Assembly: GCF_001880225.1 (NCBI RefSeq)
Contig: NZ_CP009654.1
Span: forward strand, 806,001-870,000
From: Francisella frigiditurris
GTDB taxonomy: Bacteria > Pseudomonadota > Gammaproteobacteria > Francisellales > Francisellaceae
Direction: 5' to 3'
DNA: 64,000 nt
A program made the translations under genes and the position numbers. The notes under the pieces are model-generated. The model did not search any database and was not told where the DNA came from. It saw only the letters and a program-made list of their open reading frames with translations. Of the stretch, positions 1-8,416 are shown piece after piece (the stretch's first letter is position 1; every line of letters starts with the position of its first letter).

Positions 1-1081
1 GCTTAAAGAAATATATGAACAGCCAGAAGCAGTATCAAACACAATAAATGCAAACCTTGATCAAAATGGAGAGCTATATTTAGAAAACTTTAATGACAGA
101 ACTTTAGAACTTTTAGAGAAAGCAAAGCATATTTGTATAGTTGCGTGTGGAACTAGTTATAACGCAGGTATGACAGCTAAATATTGGCTAGAGAAGTATG
201 CTAAAGTTTCTTGTAGTGTTGAGATAGCAAGTGAGATTAGGTATAGAGATAATGTCGTAGTTGATGGATCTTTGTTTCTGAGTATATCTCAATCTGGTGA
301 AACAGCTGATACTTTAGAGTCTTTAAGAAAAAGTAAGAAGCAAAATTATTTGGGTAGTATGTGTATTTGTAATGTACCAAATAGCTCTTTAGTTAGAGAG
401 TCAGATATTGCTTTTATGACAAAGGCTGGTGTTGAGATAGGAGTGGCATCTACGAAAGCCTTTACTACTCAGTTAGTCGCTTTAGCATTGTTTACCCTTG
501 TACTTGCTAAGACTAAAAAAGCTTTATCAGATACTCAAATAAATGATTATCTTGATCAAATTAAAAAAACAAGAGCTCTTACTTTAGGGGCTCTAAAATT
601 AGATGCTGAGATTGATGCAATAAGTGAGTATTTTTCTGATAAGGAACATACAATATTCTTGGGTAGAGGTCTTCAGTTCCCTATAGCTGTAGAAGGTGCA
701 TTAAAACTTAAAGAAATATCATATATTCATGCAGAGGCATATCCTTCCGGAGAGTTGAAGCATGGACCATTAGCATTAGTTGACAAAAATATGCCGATAG
801 TTGCGGTAGTTCCAAATGATGAGCTTCTAGATAAAACCTTGTCAAATCTTCAAGAGGTTTATGCTAGGGGTGGAAAGCTTATTTTATTTGTTGATAAGGC
901 AATAAAAAGTAAAGTAAATTTTGAAAATAGTATAATGCTTGATTTAGATGGTGGTGCTGACTTTAATGCTCCAATAGTGTTTACTATTCCTTTGCAGCTT
1001 CTTTCCTATCATGTGGCGATAATTAAAGGTACTGATGTAGATCAGCCTAGGAACTTAGCTAAATCTGTTACAGTAGAGTAA
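1..1081 (+). CDS. glmS: Glutamine--fructose-6-phosphate aminotransferase, C-terminal part
   Basis: This is the 3' part of glmS; the reading frame is open from base 2, so the gene starts upstream of the window. GlmS makes glucosamine-6-phosphate from fructose-6-phosphate and glutamine, the entry step to UDP-GlcNAc for peptidoglycan and LPS. The visible part holds both SIS (sugar isomerase) domains: VACGTSYNAG near the start, SQSGETADT, then the second SIS domain with EGALKLKEISYIHAEAYPSGE and the canonical C-terminus PRNLAKSVTVE. The N-terminal glutaminase domain with the catalytic Cys lies outside the window. An ATG at 170 is internal and not the true start. Identification is certain. Confidence 0.97.
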   Translation, partial: LKEIYEQPEAVSNTINANLDQNGELYLENFNDRTLELLEKAKHICIVACGTSYNAGMTAKYWLEKYAKVSCSVEIASEIRYRDNVVVDGSLFLSISQSGETADTLESLRKSKKQNYLGSMCICNVPNSSLVRESDIAFMTKAGVEIGVASTKAFTTQLVALALFTLVLAKTKKALSDTQINDYLDQIKKTRALTLGALKLDAEIDAISEYFSDKEHTIFLGRGLQFPIAVEGALKLKEISYIHAEAYPSGELKHGPLALVDKNMPIVAVVPNDELLDKTLSNLQEVYARGGKLILFVDKAIKSKVNFENSIMLDLDGGADFNAPIVFTIPLQLLSYHVAIIKGTDVDQPRNLAKSVTVE

Positions 1082-1083
1082 AT

Positions 1084-1584
1084 ATGGACTTTAAAGTAAC
1101 TCTAAAGAATGAAACAATTCAGCTTATTCAAATGGAAGAGAAGCATTTTGAAGATTTATATAAAGTAGCTTCTGATCCAAAAATTTGGGAGCAACATTTT
1201 GATGAGAGGTGGAAGCTTGATGTGTTCCAGAAATATTTTGATATTGGATTAGCAAATAAAGAAGGGTGCTTCGTAATAATTGACCTTAAAAAGAATCAAA
1301 TAATAGGATCAACAAGATTCTATAGATATGATCCAAAAGATCAATCTGTGAAGATAGGTTATACTTTTATTTCGACAGAATATTGGGGCTCTAAGATTAA
1401 TAGAATAATAAAAAAGCTTATGCTCGATTATGCTTTTGAGTATTTAGAGAGAGTGTATTTTGATGTTTGGGAGTATAATTATAGATCTCAAAAGGCAGTT
1501 GAAAAGCTAGGCGCTATAAAAGTAGAATCTAATGAAAAAGGAAAATTTCTTTATCAATTAGATAGAGATAAATGGTTAAAATAA
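1084..1584 (+). CDS. GNAT-family acetyltransferase (RimJ/RimL type)
   Basis: A 166-aa protein starting 2 nt after the glmS stop, so probably co-transcribed with it. The fold signature is of the RimL-like GNAT group (Acetyltransf_3): an N-terminal strand, the central GSTRFYRYDPKDQSVKIGYTF strand region, YWGSKINRIIKKLMLDYAFE for the acetyl-CoA-binding helix, and the late motif YNYRSQKAVEKLGAI typical of this group. Such enzymes transfer acetyl from acetyl-CoA to an amine of a protein N-terminus or small molecule. The substrate cannot be read from the sequence. The family call is firm, the specific role unknown. Confidence 0.88.
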   Translation: MDFKVTLKNETIQLIQMEEKHFEDLYKVASDPKIWEQHFDERWKLDVFQKYFDIGLANKEGCFVIIDLKKNQIIGSTRFYRYDPKDQSVKIGYTFISTEYWGSKINRIIKKLMLDYAFEYLERVYFDVWEYNYRSQKAVEKLGAIKVESNEKGKFLYQLDRDKWLK

Positions 1585-1709
1585 TAAATCAAAGACTTAG
1601 CTAAATCAGATAGCTAATTTCATAATTTGTATTGATTTATAGATAGAAACAATTCTAAATAATATTCAGAGTTATTTTTAGGAATAAAGATTATAAGAAA
1701 ATTTAACTA

Positions 1710-1916
1710 TTAGTATTTAGATAAGAAAGCATTTCTAGTAGCAATTTTTGCTCTTTTTACAGCAAGCCTTTTAGCAATTTTTCTCTTTTCTGTAGGTTTG
1801 ACGTAATGCTGTCTTTCTCTTAACTCTTGTCTTATACCTGCTTTTTCACAAGCATGTTTAAACTTTCTTAAAGTTAAATCAAAAGGTTTGCGATCATCAA
1901 CTCTAATACTAGGCAT
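1710..1916 (-). CDS. rpsU: 30S ribosomal protein S21 (bS21)
   Basis: A 68-aa, very basic protein with the S21 pattern: [20 protein letters not shown] at the N-terminus, an [16 protein letters not shown] centre and a Lys/Arg-rich tail. It sits on the small subunit near the 3' end of 16S rRNA and aids initiation. Its ATG overlaps the stop codon of the upstream cold-shock gene by one base (TAATG), so translation is probably coupled. Francisella genomes carry several divergent S21 paralogues, and one of them is known to influence FPI secretion gene expression. Which paralogue this is cannot be told from the window alone. Confidence 0.95.
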   Translation of the reverse strand: MPSIRVDDRKPFDLTLRKFKHACEKAGIRQELRERQHYVKPTEKRKIAKRLAVKRAKIATRNAFLSKY

Positions 1917-2122
1917 TATAAAGCCTCAACATTAATAGCTTCAGGACCTTTCATGCCTTCTTTAGTTTCAAAAGACACTTTTTGACCTTCACTTAAAGTA
2001 CCGCCAACTTTGTCTAATTTTGATATATGTATAAATACATCTTTGCCACCATTGCTAGGGCTGATAAATCCAAATCCTTTTTGATTATTGAAGAATTTTA
2101 CTGTTCCTTGTAATTTACTCAT
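1916..2122 (-). CDS. Cold-shock domain protein (CspA family)
   Basis: A 68-aa single cold-shock domain (OB fold). Both RNA-binding motifs are visible: RNP1-like [12 protein letters not shown] and RNP2-like VFIHISKL, after the start [14 protein letters not shown]. These proteins bind single-stranded RNA/DNA and act as RNA chaperones. The gene is first in a two-gene unit with rpsU (1-nt overlap). The upstream stretch to about 2305 is over 150 nt without a gene, which fits a long 5' leader as seen in other csp mRNAs, though I cannot name a specific thermosensor structure. Confidence 0.95.
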   Translation of the reverse strand: MSKLQGTVKFFNNQKGFGFISPSNGGKDVFIHISKLDKVGGTLSEGQKVSFETKEGMKGPEAINVEAL

Positions 2123-2305
2123 TATTATTTACTCACTATTTATTTATTTAACTTTATTCAGACAACAATTCGATTGTCCGGTAGGATAGGAATGATTTGC
2201 TTAAAGACTAAAGCTGAAATTGCTTTCTAAAGACATTAAGAAATTTAACTTTCGTTATTTTCAAATCCTCACGCAGTAGATGATAATCAAAAAAGAAATA
2301 AAAAG

Positions 2306-2321
2306 ATAGATATTTATCTAT
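2306..2321 (-). terminator. Possible intrinsic terminator after the mazG remnant
   Basis: ATAGATA and TATCTAT form a perfect 7-bp inverted repeat with a 2-nt loop just past the mazG-like stop codon. Read on the minus strand it is followed by a T-rich stretch. The stem is all A/T apart from one G-C pair, so it is weak. Confidence 0.4.
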
Positions 2322-2527
2322 AAATTAATTTAATTTATCTCTTTTAGTTTGTAGCAATTCTTTAATGCTTTTCCATTCTTTAGCTCTAGCCTCTATATTT
2401 TTAAGCTTATTTGTAAATTCTTGTTCAAGATCTATATCATAAACATTAGCTAATTCGGTAATGCCCCCTAAAAATAGTGTTATTTAAAAGTAGAGATATT
2501 AGACTACACATAAAGGAGCATTATTTT

Positions 2528-2794
2528 ATGAAAAGAAGCAGATTTACAGAATCACAAATAGTTAAGATATTAAAGTCATCAGAACAAGGAGTGCCAGTTG
2601 TTGATATCTGTCGAGAGTATGGAATTAGCAACGGTACATTTTACAAGTGGCGTTCAAAATATGGTGGCATGGATGTATCAATGCTTACTAAAGTTAAAGA
2701 ACTAGAAGCTGAAAATAATCGTCTGAAGCGTAGGTATGCTGATCTACAACTAGATCATGACATTCTCAAGGGATTGATGACAAAAAAGTGTTAA
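2528..2794 (+). CDS. IS3-family transposase OrfA
   Basis: An 88-aa protein starting at MKRSRFTESQ, with an ATG preceded by AAAGGAG. It is a helix-turn-helix protein of the IS3/IS407 group (DICREYGISNGTFYKWRSKY) followed by a leucine-zipper-like helix (KELEAENNRLKRRYADLQLD). A longer reading from 2477 would add 17 residues outside the family start and was not used. Near its 3' end lies a classic A_AAA_AAG heptamer (2782-2788), the -1 frameshift signal by which IS3 elements make the OrfAB transposase. OrfB is truncated, so OrfA is probably a relic. Confidence 0.88.
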   Translation: MKRSRFTESQIVKILKSSEQGVPVVDICREYGISNGTFYKWRSKYGGMDVSMLTKVKELEAENNRLKRRYADLQLDHDILKGLMTKKC

Positions 2795-2880
2795 AGCCAT
2801 CCGATAGAAAACAGATGGCAAAAAGCATTGTTAAGAATAAGAAACTAAGTATTCGTCGTAGTTGTAAGCTGGTTAGTATT
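2788..2880 (+). pseudogene. IS3-family transposase OrfB, 5' fragment
   Basis: In the -1 frame relative to orfA the sequence continues VLKPSDRKQMAKSIVKNKKL and SIRRSCKLVSI, the start of an IS3 OrfB just before its rve integrase domain. It is then cut off at the junction with the mazG-like gene. The DDE catalytic core is absent. Confidence 0.8.
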
Positions 2881-3221
2881 ACCATTTTAACAGACATAGA
2901 AAAACATCAGTGATTTCATTTTTAAGATCAGTTATGTCAGTCTTTTCTTCATAAATTTCTTTTTTCATTATTTCATTCGCAACTTCACCAACCTCTTCAG
3001 TTAGAGCAATGAAACTAGCTAATCGAGGATGTTCTATTTCTCCTAAAATATTTTTAACTTCTATTTGAGCTTGTTTTATTTTCATTAAAGTATTTTCTTT
3101 CTTGGTGTTGCTAAAAATTTTAATATTATAGTAGCTTTTTACAACAACTATCTATTGAATAAGCTATGGTTTATAATGTGTCCTAAGTAATTTTAGAAGA
3201 ATAATTTTTGGATTAATTATA

Positions 3222-3992
3222 ATGAGTGAAATAATCATAAAGACTCCTGAAGAAATTGAAAAAATGCGTATTGCAGGAAAGCTAGCTGCTGAAGTTTTAG
3301 AGATGATAACACCATATGTTAAAGAAGGTGTGACTACAGAAGAGCTTGATAATATTTGTCATGATTATATTGTAACTAAACAAGATGCTTATCCAGCACC
3401 ATTAAATTATCATGGTTTTCCAAAATCTATTTGTACATCTATTAACCACGTGGTTTGTCATGGAATACCTTCAGAAAAAAAATTAAAGAAAGGCGATATT
3501 TTAAATATAGATGTCACAGTTAAAAAAGATGGTTATCATGGCGATACAAGTAAAATGTTTATTATTGGTGAAACATCAATAATGGCAGAGAAGCTTGTTA
3601 AAGTTACACATGAGTGTTTGTGGAAAGGTATAGAAGTCGTGAAACCAGGTGCTCATTTTGGAGATATTGGTGCAGTTATAGAAAAATATGCTAAACAATT
3701 TGGTTACTCTATTGTTGAAGCTTTTTGTGGGCACGGTATAGGTAAAGATTTTCATGAAGCTCCTCATGTGATGCATTCGGGAGAAGCTGGTACTGGTGCG
3801 GAAATAAAAGAAGGTATGATTTTTACAATTGAACCTATGATAAATACAGGAAAGAAAGCTGTATCTATTTTAAAAGATGGATGGACAGCTGTAACGAAAG
3901 ATAGATCTTTATCTGCTCAATGGGAGCATACTATCCTAGTAACTAAAGATGGTTATGAGGTTCTTACGTTAAGAGAAGAAGAAAAGGTTTAG
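3222..3992 (+). CDS. map: Methionine aminopeptidase, type I
   Basis: A 256-aa enzyme that removes the initiator methionine from nascent proteins. All metal and catalytic residues of type I MetAP are in place, with numbering that matches E. coli: His80 in VVCHGIP, Asp97 (NIDVTV), Asp108 (HGDTSKMF), His171 (CGHGIGKDFHE), Glu204 (FTIEPM) and Glu235 (QWEHT). The length is normal and there is no N-terminal zinc-finger extension. It is divergent from the broken mazG-like gene. A TATAAT box at 3172-3177 may be its -10. The next gene starts one base after its stop, suggesting co-transcription. Confidence 0.97.
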   Translation: MSEIIIKTPEEIEKMRIAGKLAAEVLEMITPYVKEGVTTEELDNICHDYIVTKQDAYPAPLNYHGFPKSICTSINHVVCHGIPSEKKLKKGDILNIDVTVKKDGYHGDTSKMFIIGETSIMAEKLVKVTHECLWKGIEVVKPGAHFGDIGAVIEKYAKQFGYSIVEAFCGHGIGKDFHEAPHVMHSGEAGTGAEIKEGMIFTIEPMINTGKKAVSILKDGWTAVTKDRSLSAQWEHTILVTKDGYEVLTLREEEKV

Positions 3993-3993
3993 T

Positions 3994-4851
3994 ATGGCTG
4001 AAAAGATAGCTCAATCAATTGTTAATGAAAAGTGTGAATTATTAAAATCACAAAGAGAAGAGATTACAGTTGATAAAGTTAGAAAGCTAATTGGTAAAGA
4101 AGTTTCAATTATTGATTTAGTTGAAAAAATATCTTTATTCAAAGAGAGTCAAGGCTTAGCTAAGCAGAAAGCTTTAGAAGAGAATGAGTTATCAGTAGTT
4201 AAACCAGTTAAAGATGAGATCTTAGCACTTTTGAGTGAAAAGTTAGAAAAATATCAAATCAAAGATAGTAGTTTTATATTTTCCTTAAGAAATGACTTAA
4301 ATGACCTTATACAAGAAGAGATAAATAAAGCTACAAGAAAATATAAAGATAAGACTGCAGCGTTATTGAGTAAAAATGATAGTTTAGAAGTCTCAATATT
4401 GACTTTAAATAAAAGATATAATGAGCTTTTAGAAAAGTTTAATGGACTTAAAGATGAGAGCTATCAACTTAAGCAAGATTTTCAGGCTAAATCAGTAAAA
4501 AGTTTTGAAAAAGATTCTATTGGTAAAAATGTATTGTCATGGGATGATTTTAAATCTCCAAGAGAGCAATTGATGTCTCTATCAAATTATGCAAAAGTCG
4601 CTGTATATGATAAAAGGGGACATATTATAATAAAGTTTCCAGCTACTGATTATTTAACTCAAGAATGTAGAAGAGGGACTAGTAAATATCTACAGGCTAA
4701 AACTACTTATGACTATGCAACAAAAACATGGGTTTTATCAGGGTTTGCAAATATATTTAAAACATTAAATTTTCTAAAACGAAATAAATTTGTGCTTTCT
4801 AAAGAACTTGAAACTATGGAATATCACCAACTACAAAATAGCTCTCAATAA
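3994..4851 (+). CDS. Uncharacterised coiled-coil protein
   Basis: A 285-aa cytoplasmic protein that I do not recognise; it starts 1 nt after map. The first ~55 residues (SQREEITVDKVRKLIGKEVS) resemble in spacing the N-terminal DNA-binding segment of KfrA-type proteins, but this is only an impression. Residues ~100-170 are a charged heptad-like helix that should form a coiled coil (KYKDKTAALLSKNDSLEVS and following). The last ~110 residues are mixed and end with KRNKFVLSKELETMEYHQLQ. There is no signal peptide or membrane segment. Its position between map and parC may be incidental. Confidence 0.75.
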   Translation: MAEKIAQSIVNEKCELLKSQREEITVDKVRKLIGKEVSIIDLVEKISLFKESQGLAKQKALEENELSVVKPVKDEILALLSEKLEKYQIKDSSFIFSLRNDLNDLIQEEINKATRKYKDKTAALLSKNDSLEVSILTLNKRYNELLEKFNGLKDESYQLKQDFQAKSVKSFEKDSIGKNVLSWDDFKSPREQLMSLSNYAKVAVYDKRGHIIIKFPATDYLTQECRRGTSKYLQAKTTYDYATKTWVLSGFANIFKTLNFLKRNKFVLSKELETMEYHQLQNSSQ

Positions 4852-4921
4852 GTTTATAGAATCATTAATTCAGTTAAGTTATAATTTAGCCTAAATATAT
4901 CTATCATTATAAAATACTTTC

Positions 4922-7147
4922 ATGGATCTATTATCTAGTTTGGAAGAACAACAAACGGTTGGAGAATTCTCTGAACAGGCCTATTTGAATTATTCAATGT
5001 ATGTAATCTTAGACAGGGCATTACCACATATATCTGATGGTTTGAAACCAGTTCAGAGACGGATAATTTTTGCAATGTCAGAAATTGGACTTAGCCATTT
5101 ATCAAAATATAAAAAGTCAGCTCGTACAGTCGGTGATGTTTTGGGTAAATATCATCCTCATGGAGATAGTGCTTGTTATGAAGCGATGGTTTTAATGGCA
5201 CAAGATTTTTCATATAGATATCCATTTATTGATGGTCAAGGTAACTGGGGCTCTATAGATGATCCTAAGTCATTTGCTGCAATGAGATACACGGAATCTA
5301 GGCTTTCTAAATATGCAATATTGCTATTAGACGAGCTTAAGAAGGGTACGGTAGATTGGGTTAAAAATTTTGATGGAACATTAGAAGAGCCTAAGCTTTT
5401 ACCAGCACAGGTACCAAATATTTTGCTAAATGGAGCTATGGGTATTGCAGTTGGGATGTCTACTTATATTCCTCCTCATAATATATCTGAAATTTTAAAT
5501 GCTTGTTTATATGTAATATCGAATCCCAAAGCAAATTTGGAGGATGTTTTAGAATTGGTTGAAGCTCCAGATTATCCAGGTGGGGCAAATATTATAAACT
5601 CAAGAGAAGAGATTAAAGAGATATATGCAACAGGAAGTGGCTCAATTAAGCAACAAGCGGTATATCATTTTGATAATCATGGAAATATTATAATAACTAA
5701 GTTACCACATCAGGTTTCAAGCTCTAGTGTAATGGAGCAAATAGCGAATCAGTTAAAGGCGCAAAAAATCACATGGATAAAGAATATCCAAGATGAATCA
5801 GATGATAAAGAACCCGTAAAGATAGTTTTATATTCTGGAACTGTAAAGAAGAATATGCAAAAACTTATTGGGCACCTTTTGGCGACTACAGATCTTGAGA
5901 AAAGCTTTAGAGTTAATATGAATATGATTGGTTTAGATAATAGACCTAGAGTTAAAAATTTGTTAGAAATATTACAAGAATGGTTAGAGTATAGAAGAAT
6001 TACTCTTAGAAGAAGATTAGAAGAAAGTTTATCTAAAGTTGATGATAGACTTCATATTTTGGAGGGTTTATTGATAGCTTTCCTTAATATTGATGAAGTT
6101 ATATCCATTATTAGAAACTTTGATGAGCCAAGTATAGAGCTTCAAAATAGATTTAAATTATCAGAAATCCAAGCAGAAGCAATTTTAAATATCAGGTTAA
6201 GAAAGCTTGCTAAAATAGAAGAAATTGAAATAAATAAAGAGCAAAAAGAGTTAGAAAAGGAAAAAGAAACACTCGAAGGATATCTAAATAGTGATATTAA
6301 ATTTAGAAATTTGATGAAAAAAGAACTTAAAGAAATCCTCCAAGAATTTGGAGATTCTAGAAGATCTAAGATAATAGAAGTTGAAAAGTCAGAAGCCTTA
6401 GAAGAAAAAGATATTATGCCTTCTGAAAAAATCACAGTTGTTTTATCAAAAGCTGGTTGGGTAAGATGTGCTAAAGGAGATAATTTAGATGTCTCAAGCT
6501 TAAGCTATAAGCCAGAAGATTCATTTAAGCTTTCAGCTACAGGTTATAGCAACGTAAAAGCTGTATTTTTCACTAAATTTGGTAAATCATATTCAATGTA
6601 TGTTGATAAATTTCCATCAGCAAGGGGTTATGGTGAGCATATAACTACATATATTCCATTGGATAAAGCAGATGAGATAGTAGGGATTGGTTTTGCATCA
6701 TCTAAATCACAATTTCTTTTAACAAGTTTAAGTGGTAAAGGATTTATTGTTCCTGGAGATGACTTAATATCAACGAAGAGTACAGGAAAAAATATATTTG
6801 ATGTAGATGATTCGTTTAGTTTAGTAAATTATAGCGATATAAACCAAAAAGCTGTTTTTGTAACAAGTGAAGGACGTGTTGCTGTAAGAGATTATGCTAG
6901 CTTTGCCATAATGAAAAAAGGAAAAGGTAAAAGCGTAATTAAAGTAGATAAGAAAGAAAAAGTTAAATTTGTTTGTTTATTTGATTCTGATAAAGAAGAA
7001 GTCGTACTTAATTCTGGAAAAAGGTTTATGAGAATTAATAATAAAAATTTTGAAGAGTATTTTACTGATAAAACTAGTGGAGGAGGATTACTTCTTCCTA
7101 AAGGTTTTAGAAATATAAATAAAGTAGTTGTTGAGGAGAAGCAATGA
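4922..7147 (+). CDS. parC: DNA topoisomerase IV subunit A
   Basis: A 741-aa type IIA topoisomerase A subunit. With ParE it decatenates daughter chromosomes. The active-site tyrosine is Tyr123 in [11 protein letters not shown]. The quinolone-resistance region [13 protein letters not shown] has Ser83 and Glu87 (E. coli Ser80/Glu84), the residues of the sensitive type. The C-terminal part (from ~residue 500) contains the beta-pinwheel repeats. ParC is separated from GyrA by its length and by the absence of a GyrA-box in a full set of repeats. The stop overlaps the mtn start (ATGA). Upstream there is no strong Shine-Dalgarno; the start fits the family N-terminus. Confidence 0.95.
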   Translation: MDLLSSLEEQQTVGEFSEQAYLNYSMYVILDRALPHISDGLKPVQRRIIFAMSEIGLSHLSKYKKSARTVGDVLGKYHPHGDSACYEAMVLMAQDFSYRYPFIDGQGNWGSIDDPKSFAAMRYTESRLSKYAILLLDELKKGTVDWVKNFDGTLEEPKLLPAQVPNILLNGAMGIAVGMSTYIPPHNISEILNACLYVISNPKANLEDVLELVEAPDYPGGANIINSREEIKEIYATGSGSIKQQAVYHFDNHGNIIITKLPHQVSSSSVMEQIANQLKAQKITWIKNIQDESDDKEPVKIVLYSGTVKKNMQKLIGHLLATTDLEKSFRVNMNMIGLDNRPRVKNLLEILQEWLEYRRITLRRRLEESLSKVDDRLHILEGLLIAFLNIDEVISIIRNFDEPSIELQNRFKLSEIQAEAILNIRLRKLAKIEEIEINKEQKELEKEKETLEGYLNSDIKFRNLMKKELKEILQEFGDSRRSKIIEVEKSEALEEKDIMPSEKITVVLSKAGWVRCAKGDNLDVSSLSYKPEDSFKLSATGYSNVKAVFFTKFGKSYSMYVDKFPSARGYGEHITTYIPLDKADEIVGIGFASSKSQFLLTSLSGKGFIVPGDDLISTKSTGKNIFDVDDSFSLVNYSDINQKAVFVTSEGRVAVRDYASFAIMKKGKGKSVIKVDKKEKVKFVCLFDSDKEEVVLNSGKRFMRINNKNFEEYFTDKTSGGGLLLPKGFRNINKVVVEEKQ

Positions 7148-7827
7148 GAATAGCAGTACTTGGAGCAATGGAAATAGAAATAAAACCATTACTTAAATAT
7201 TTTGATGAATATGAAGTTGTAGAATATGCAAATAATAAATACTATTTGGCTGAATATAAAGGCCATGATTTAGTTATTGCACATAGTAAAATAGGTAAGG
7301 TTTTTTCTGCGCTCACAGCAACTGTAATGATAGAGAAGTTTAACGCAGAAGTTTTATTATTTACAGGAGTTGCTGGAGGATTAGGTGATCTGGAAATTGG
7401 AGATGTGATTGCTGCAACGGCTACTGTCCAACATGATGTTGATATTACAGCTTTTGGTTATCCATATGGAAAGATTCCAGGTGCAGATGTTACTATTCAT
7501 ACTTCAAAAGATTTATTAGCTAAAGCTCAGGAAATAGCCCAAGAACGAGATATTAATTTTCATACAGGCATTATTGCAACTGGAGATCAGTTTATACATA
7601 GTGCTGAAAGAAAGACATTTATTACTAAAGAGTTTGGAGCAAAAGCTTTAGAGATGGAAGGTGGTAGCGTTAATCAAGTATGTAATGAGTTTGGAGTTCC
7701 CTGCTTAATATTAAGAAGTATTTCTGATACGGCAGATGGAACAGCTCCAGAAAACTTTGATATTTTTGCAAAAGAAGCAGCAGATAAATCAGCTAATTTT
7801 GTTATGTCGATGATTAAAAAGTTTTAA
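7144..7827 (+). CDS. mtn: 5'-methylthioadenosine/S-adenosylhomocysteine nucleosidase
   Basis: A 227-aa nucleosidase (PNP/UDP phosphorylase fold) that cleaves adenine from MTA and SAH, recycling by-products of polyamine synthesis and methylation. Catalytic residues of the family are visible: Glu12 in GAMEIEIKP, the ALEMEGG motif that binds ribose, and Asp195 in RSISDTADG. The ATG overlaps the parC stop by 4 nt (ATGA) with GGAG just before it, so the two are translationally coupled. Its 3' end overlaps the convergent membrane-protein gene by 14 nt. Confidence 0.95.
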   Translation: MRIAVLGAMEIEIKPLLKYFDEYEVVEYANNKYYLAEYKGHDLVIAHSKIGKVFSALTATVMIEKFNAEVLLFTGVAGGLGDLEIGDVIAATATVQHDVDITAFGYPYGKIPGADVTIHTSKDLLAKAQEIAQERDINFHTGIIATGDQFIHSAERKTFITKEFGAKALEMEGGSVNQVCNEFGVPCLILRSISDTADGTAPENFDIFAKEAADKSANFVMSMIKKF

Positions 7828-8416
7828 TTATTGAATTATTTTGTCTATTTCTAAATCTTATTACTAAACTTCTAACTAACTCTATAATACAAATTATAAG
7901 AAGACATGGATCAACTAAATAGTTCCAAATGTTTAATTGAAGTAGTTCTGTAAAGCTGATTACACAAGCCATTAAAATAATACAATTAAACAATATAAAG
8001 TTTTTAGATACTTTTAATAAAATTAAACCATATGCAAATATAAAAAATAGAATAATATGTGGGGTGAAACCAATATCATATAAAGTATATGAGTTTATAA
8101 AGAAGGATACATAAAACATAATTAATATGATTAAGAAAGCGATACTTGTGTAGGTAAAAGTCGTTTTGTTAGTATTATGAAGTTTGTTAAAAATTAGTAT
8201 AAACAATAATAAACTGGAAGATATACTAAGGTATCCAATGAAACCGAAAACAATTTCAGCAATATCAACATTACTTTCAACATTTATAGTATTAAATAGT
8301 AAAAATAAAATAAAAATTGAAATAGTTAAAACTTTTTTAGGTAAGAAGCCTAAAGTTCGTGTGATCAAATAAATTATGAATAAGTTTGTAGCTAAAAGGC
8401 CGTAATAATTAAGCAT
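7814..8416 (-). CDS. Hypothetical multi-pass membrane protein
   Basis: A 200-aa protein of about six hydrophobic helices, including LFIIYLITRTLGF, LTISIFILFLLF, ISSSLLLFILIF, AFLIILIMFYVSFF, HIILFFIFAYGLILL and FILFNCIILMACVI. The C-terminal tail is basic and cytoplasmic. I do not recognise the family. Its start overlaps the end of the sialidase-like gene by 8 nt, with AAAGGAG well placed, so the two form one transcription unit and may act together. A role in anchoring, export or uptake connected with the sialidase-like protein is only a guess from this linkage. Confidence 0.75.
   Translation of the reverse strand: MLNYYGLLATNLFIIYLITRTLGFLPKKVLTISIFILFLLFNTINVESNVDIAEIVFGFIGYLSISSSLLLFILIFNKLHNTNKTTFTYTSIAFLIILIMFYVSFFINSYTLYDIGFTPHIILFFIFAYGLILLKVSKNFILFNCIILMACVISFTELLQLNIWNYLVDPCLLIICIIELVRSLVIRFRNRQNNSIIKTF

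Larger units (their letters stand above)
2463..2880 (+). mobile_element. Truncated IS3-family insertion sequence
   Basis: A foreign block inserted in the mazG-like gene. It holds a complete orfA (2528-2794) and only about 31 codons of orfB in the -1 frame. The left edge is near the TGCCCCCTAAAAATAG sequence at about 2463. The right edge is where mazG coding resumes at about 2880. Because most of orfB and the right inverted repeat are missing, the element cannot move on its own. Edges are judged from where the mazG reading frame is lost and regained. Confidence 0.8.
2325..3085 (-). pseudogene. MazG-like nucleotide pyrophosphohydrolase, interrupted by an IS remnant
   Basis: The N-terminal half (3085 to about 2881) reads MKIKQAQIEVKNILGEIEHP and continues through the MazG-type metal-binding helices EEVGEVANEI and KNEITDVFLCLL. 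It then breaks into foreign sequence and stops (LLKW*). The missing C-terminal half is found on the same strand at about 2460-2325, reading ELANVYDIDLEQEFTNKLKN, then a KEWKSIKELL segment, ending at TAA 2325. Between the halves lies an IS3-family fragment. The intact protein would be a roughly 110-aa MazG-like NTP pyrophosphohydrolase, a family that cleans up non-canonical NTPs or lowers (p)ppGpp. The split is read directly from the sequence; the family call comes from the motifs. Confidence 0.82.
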
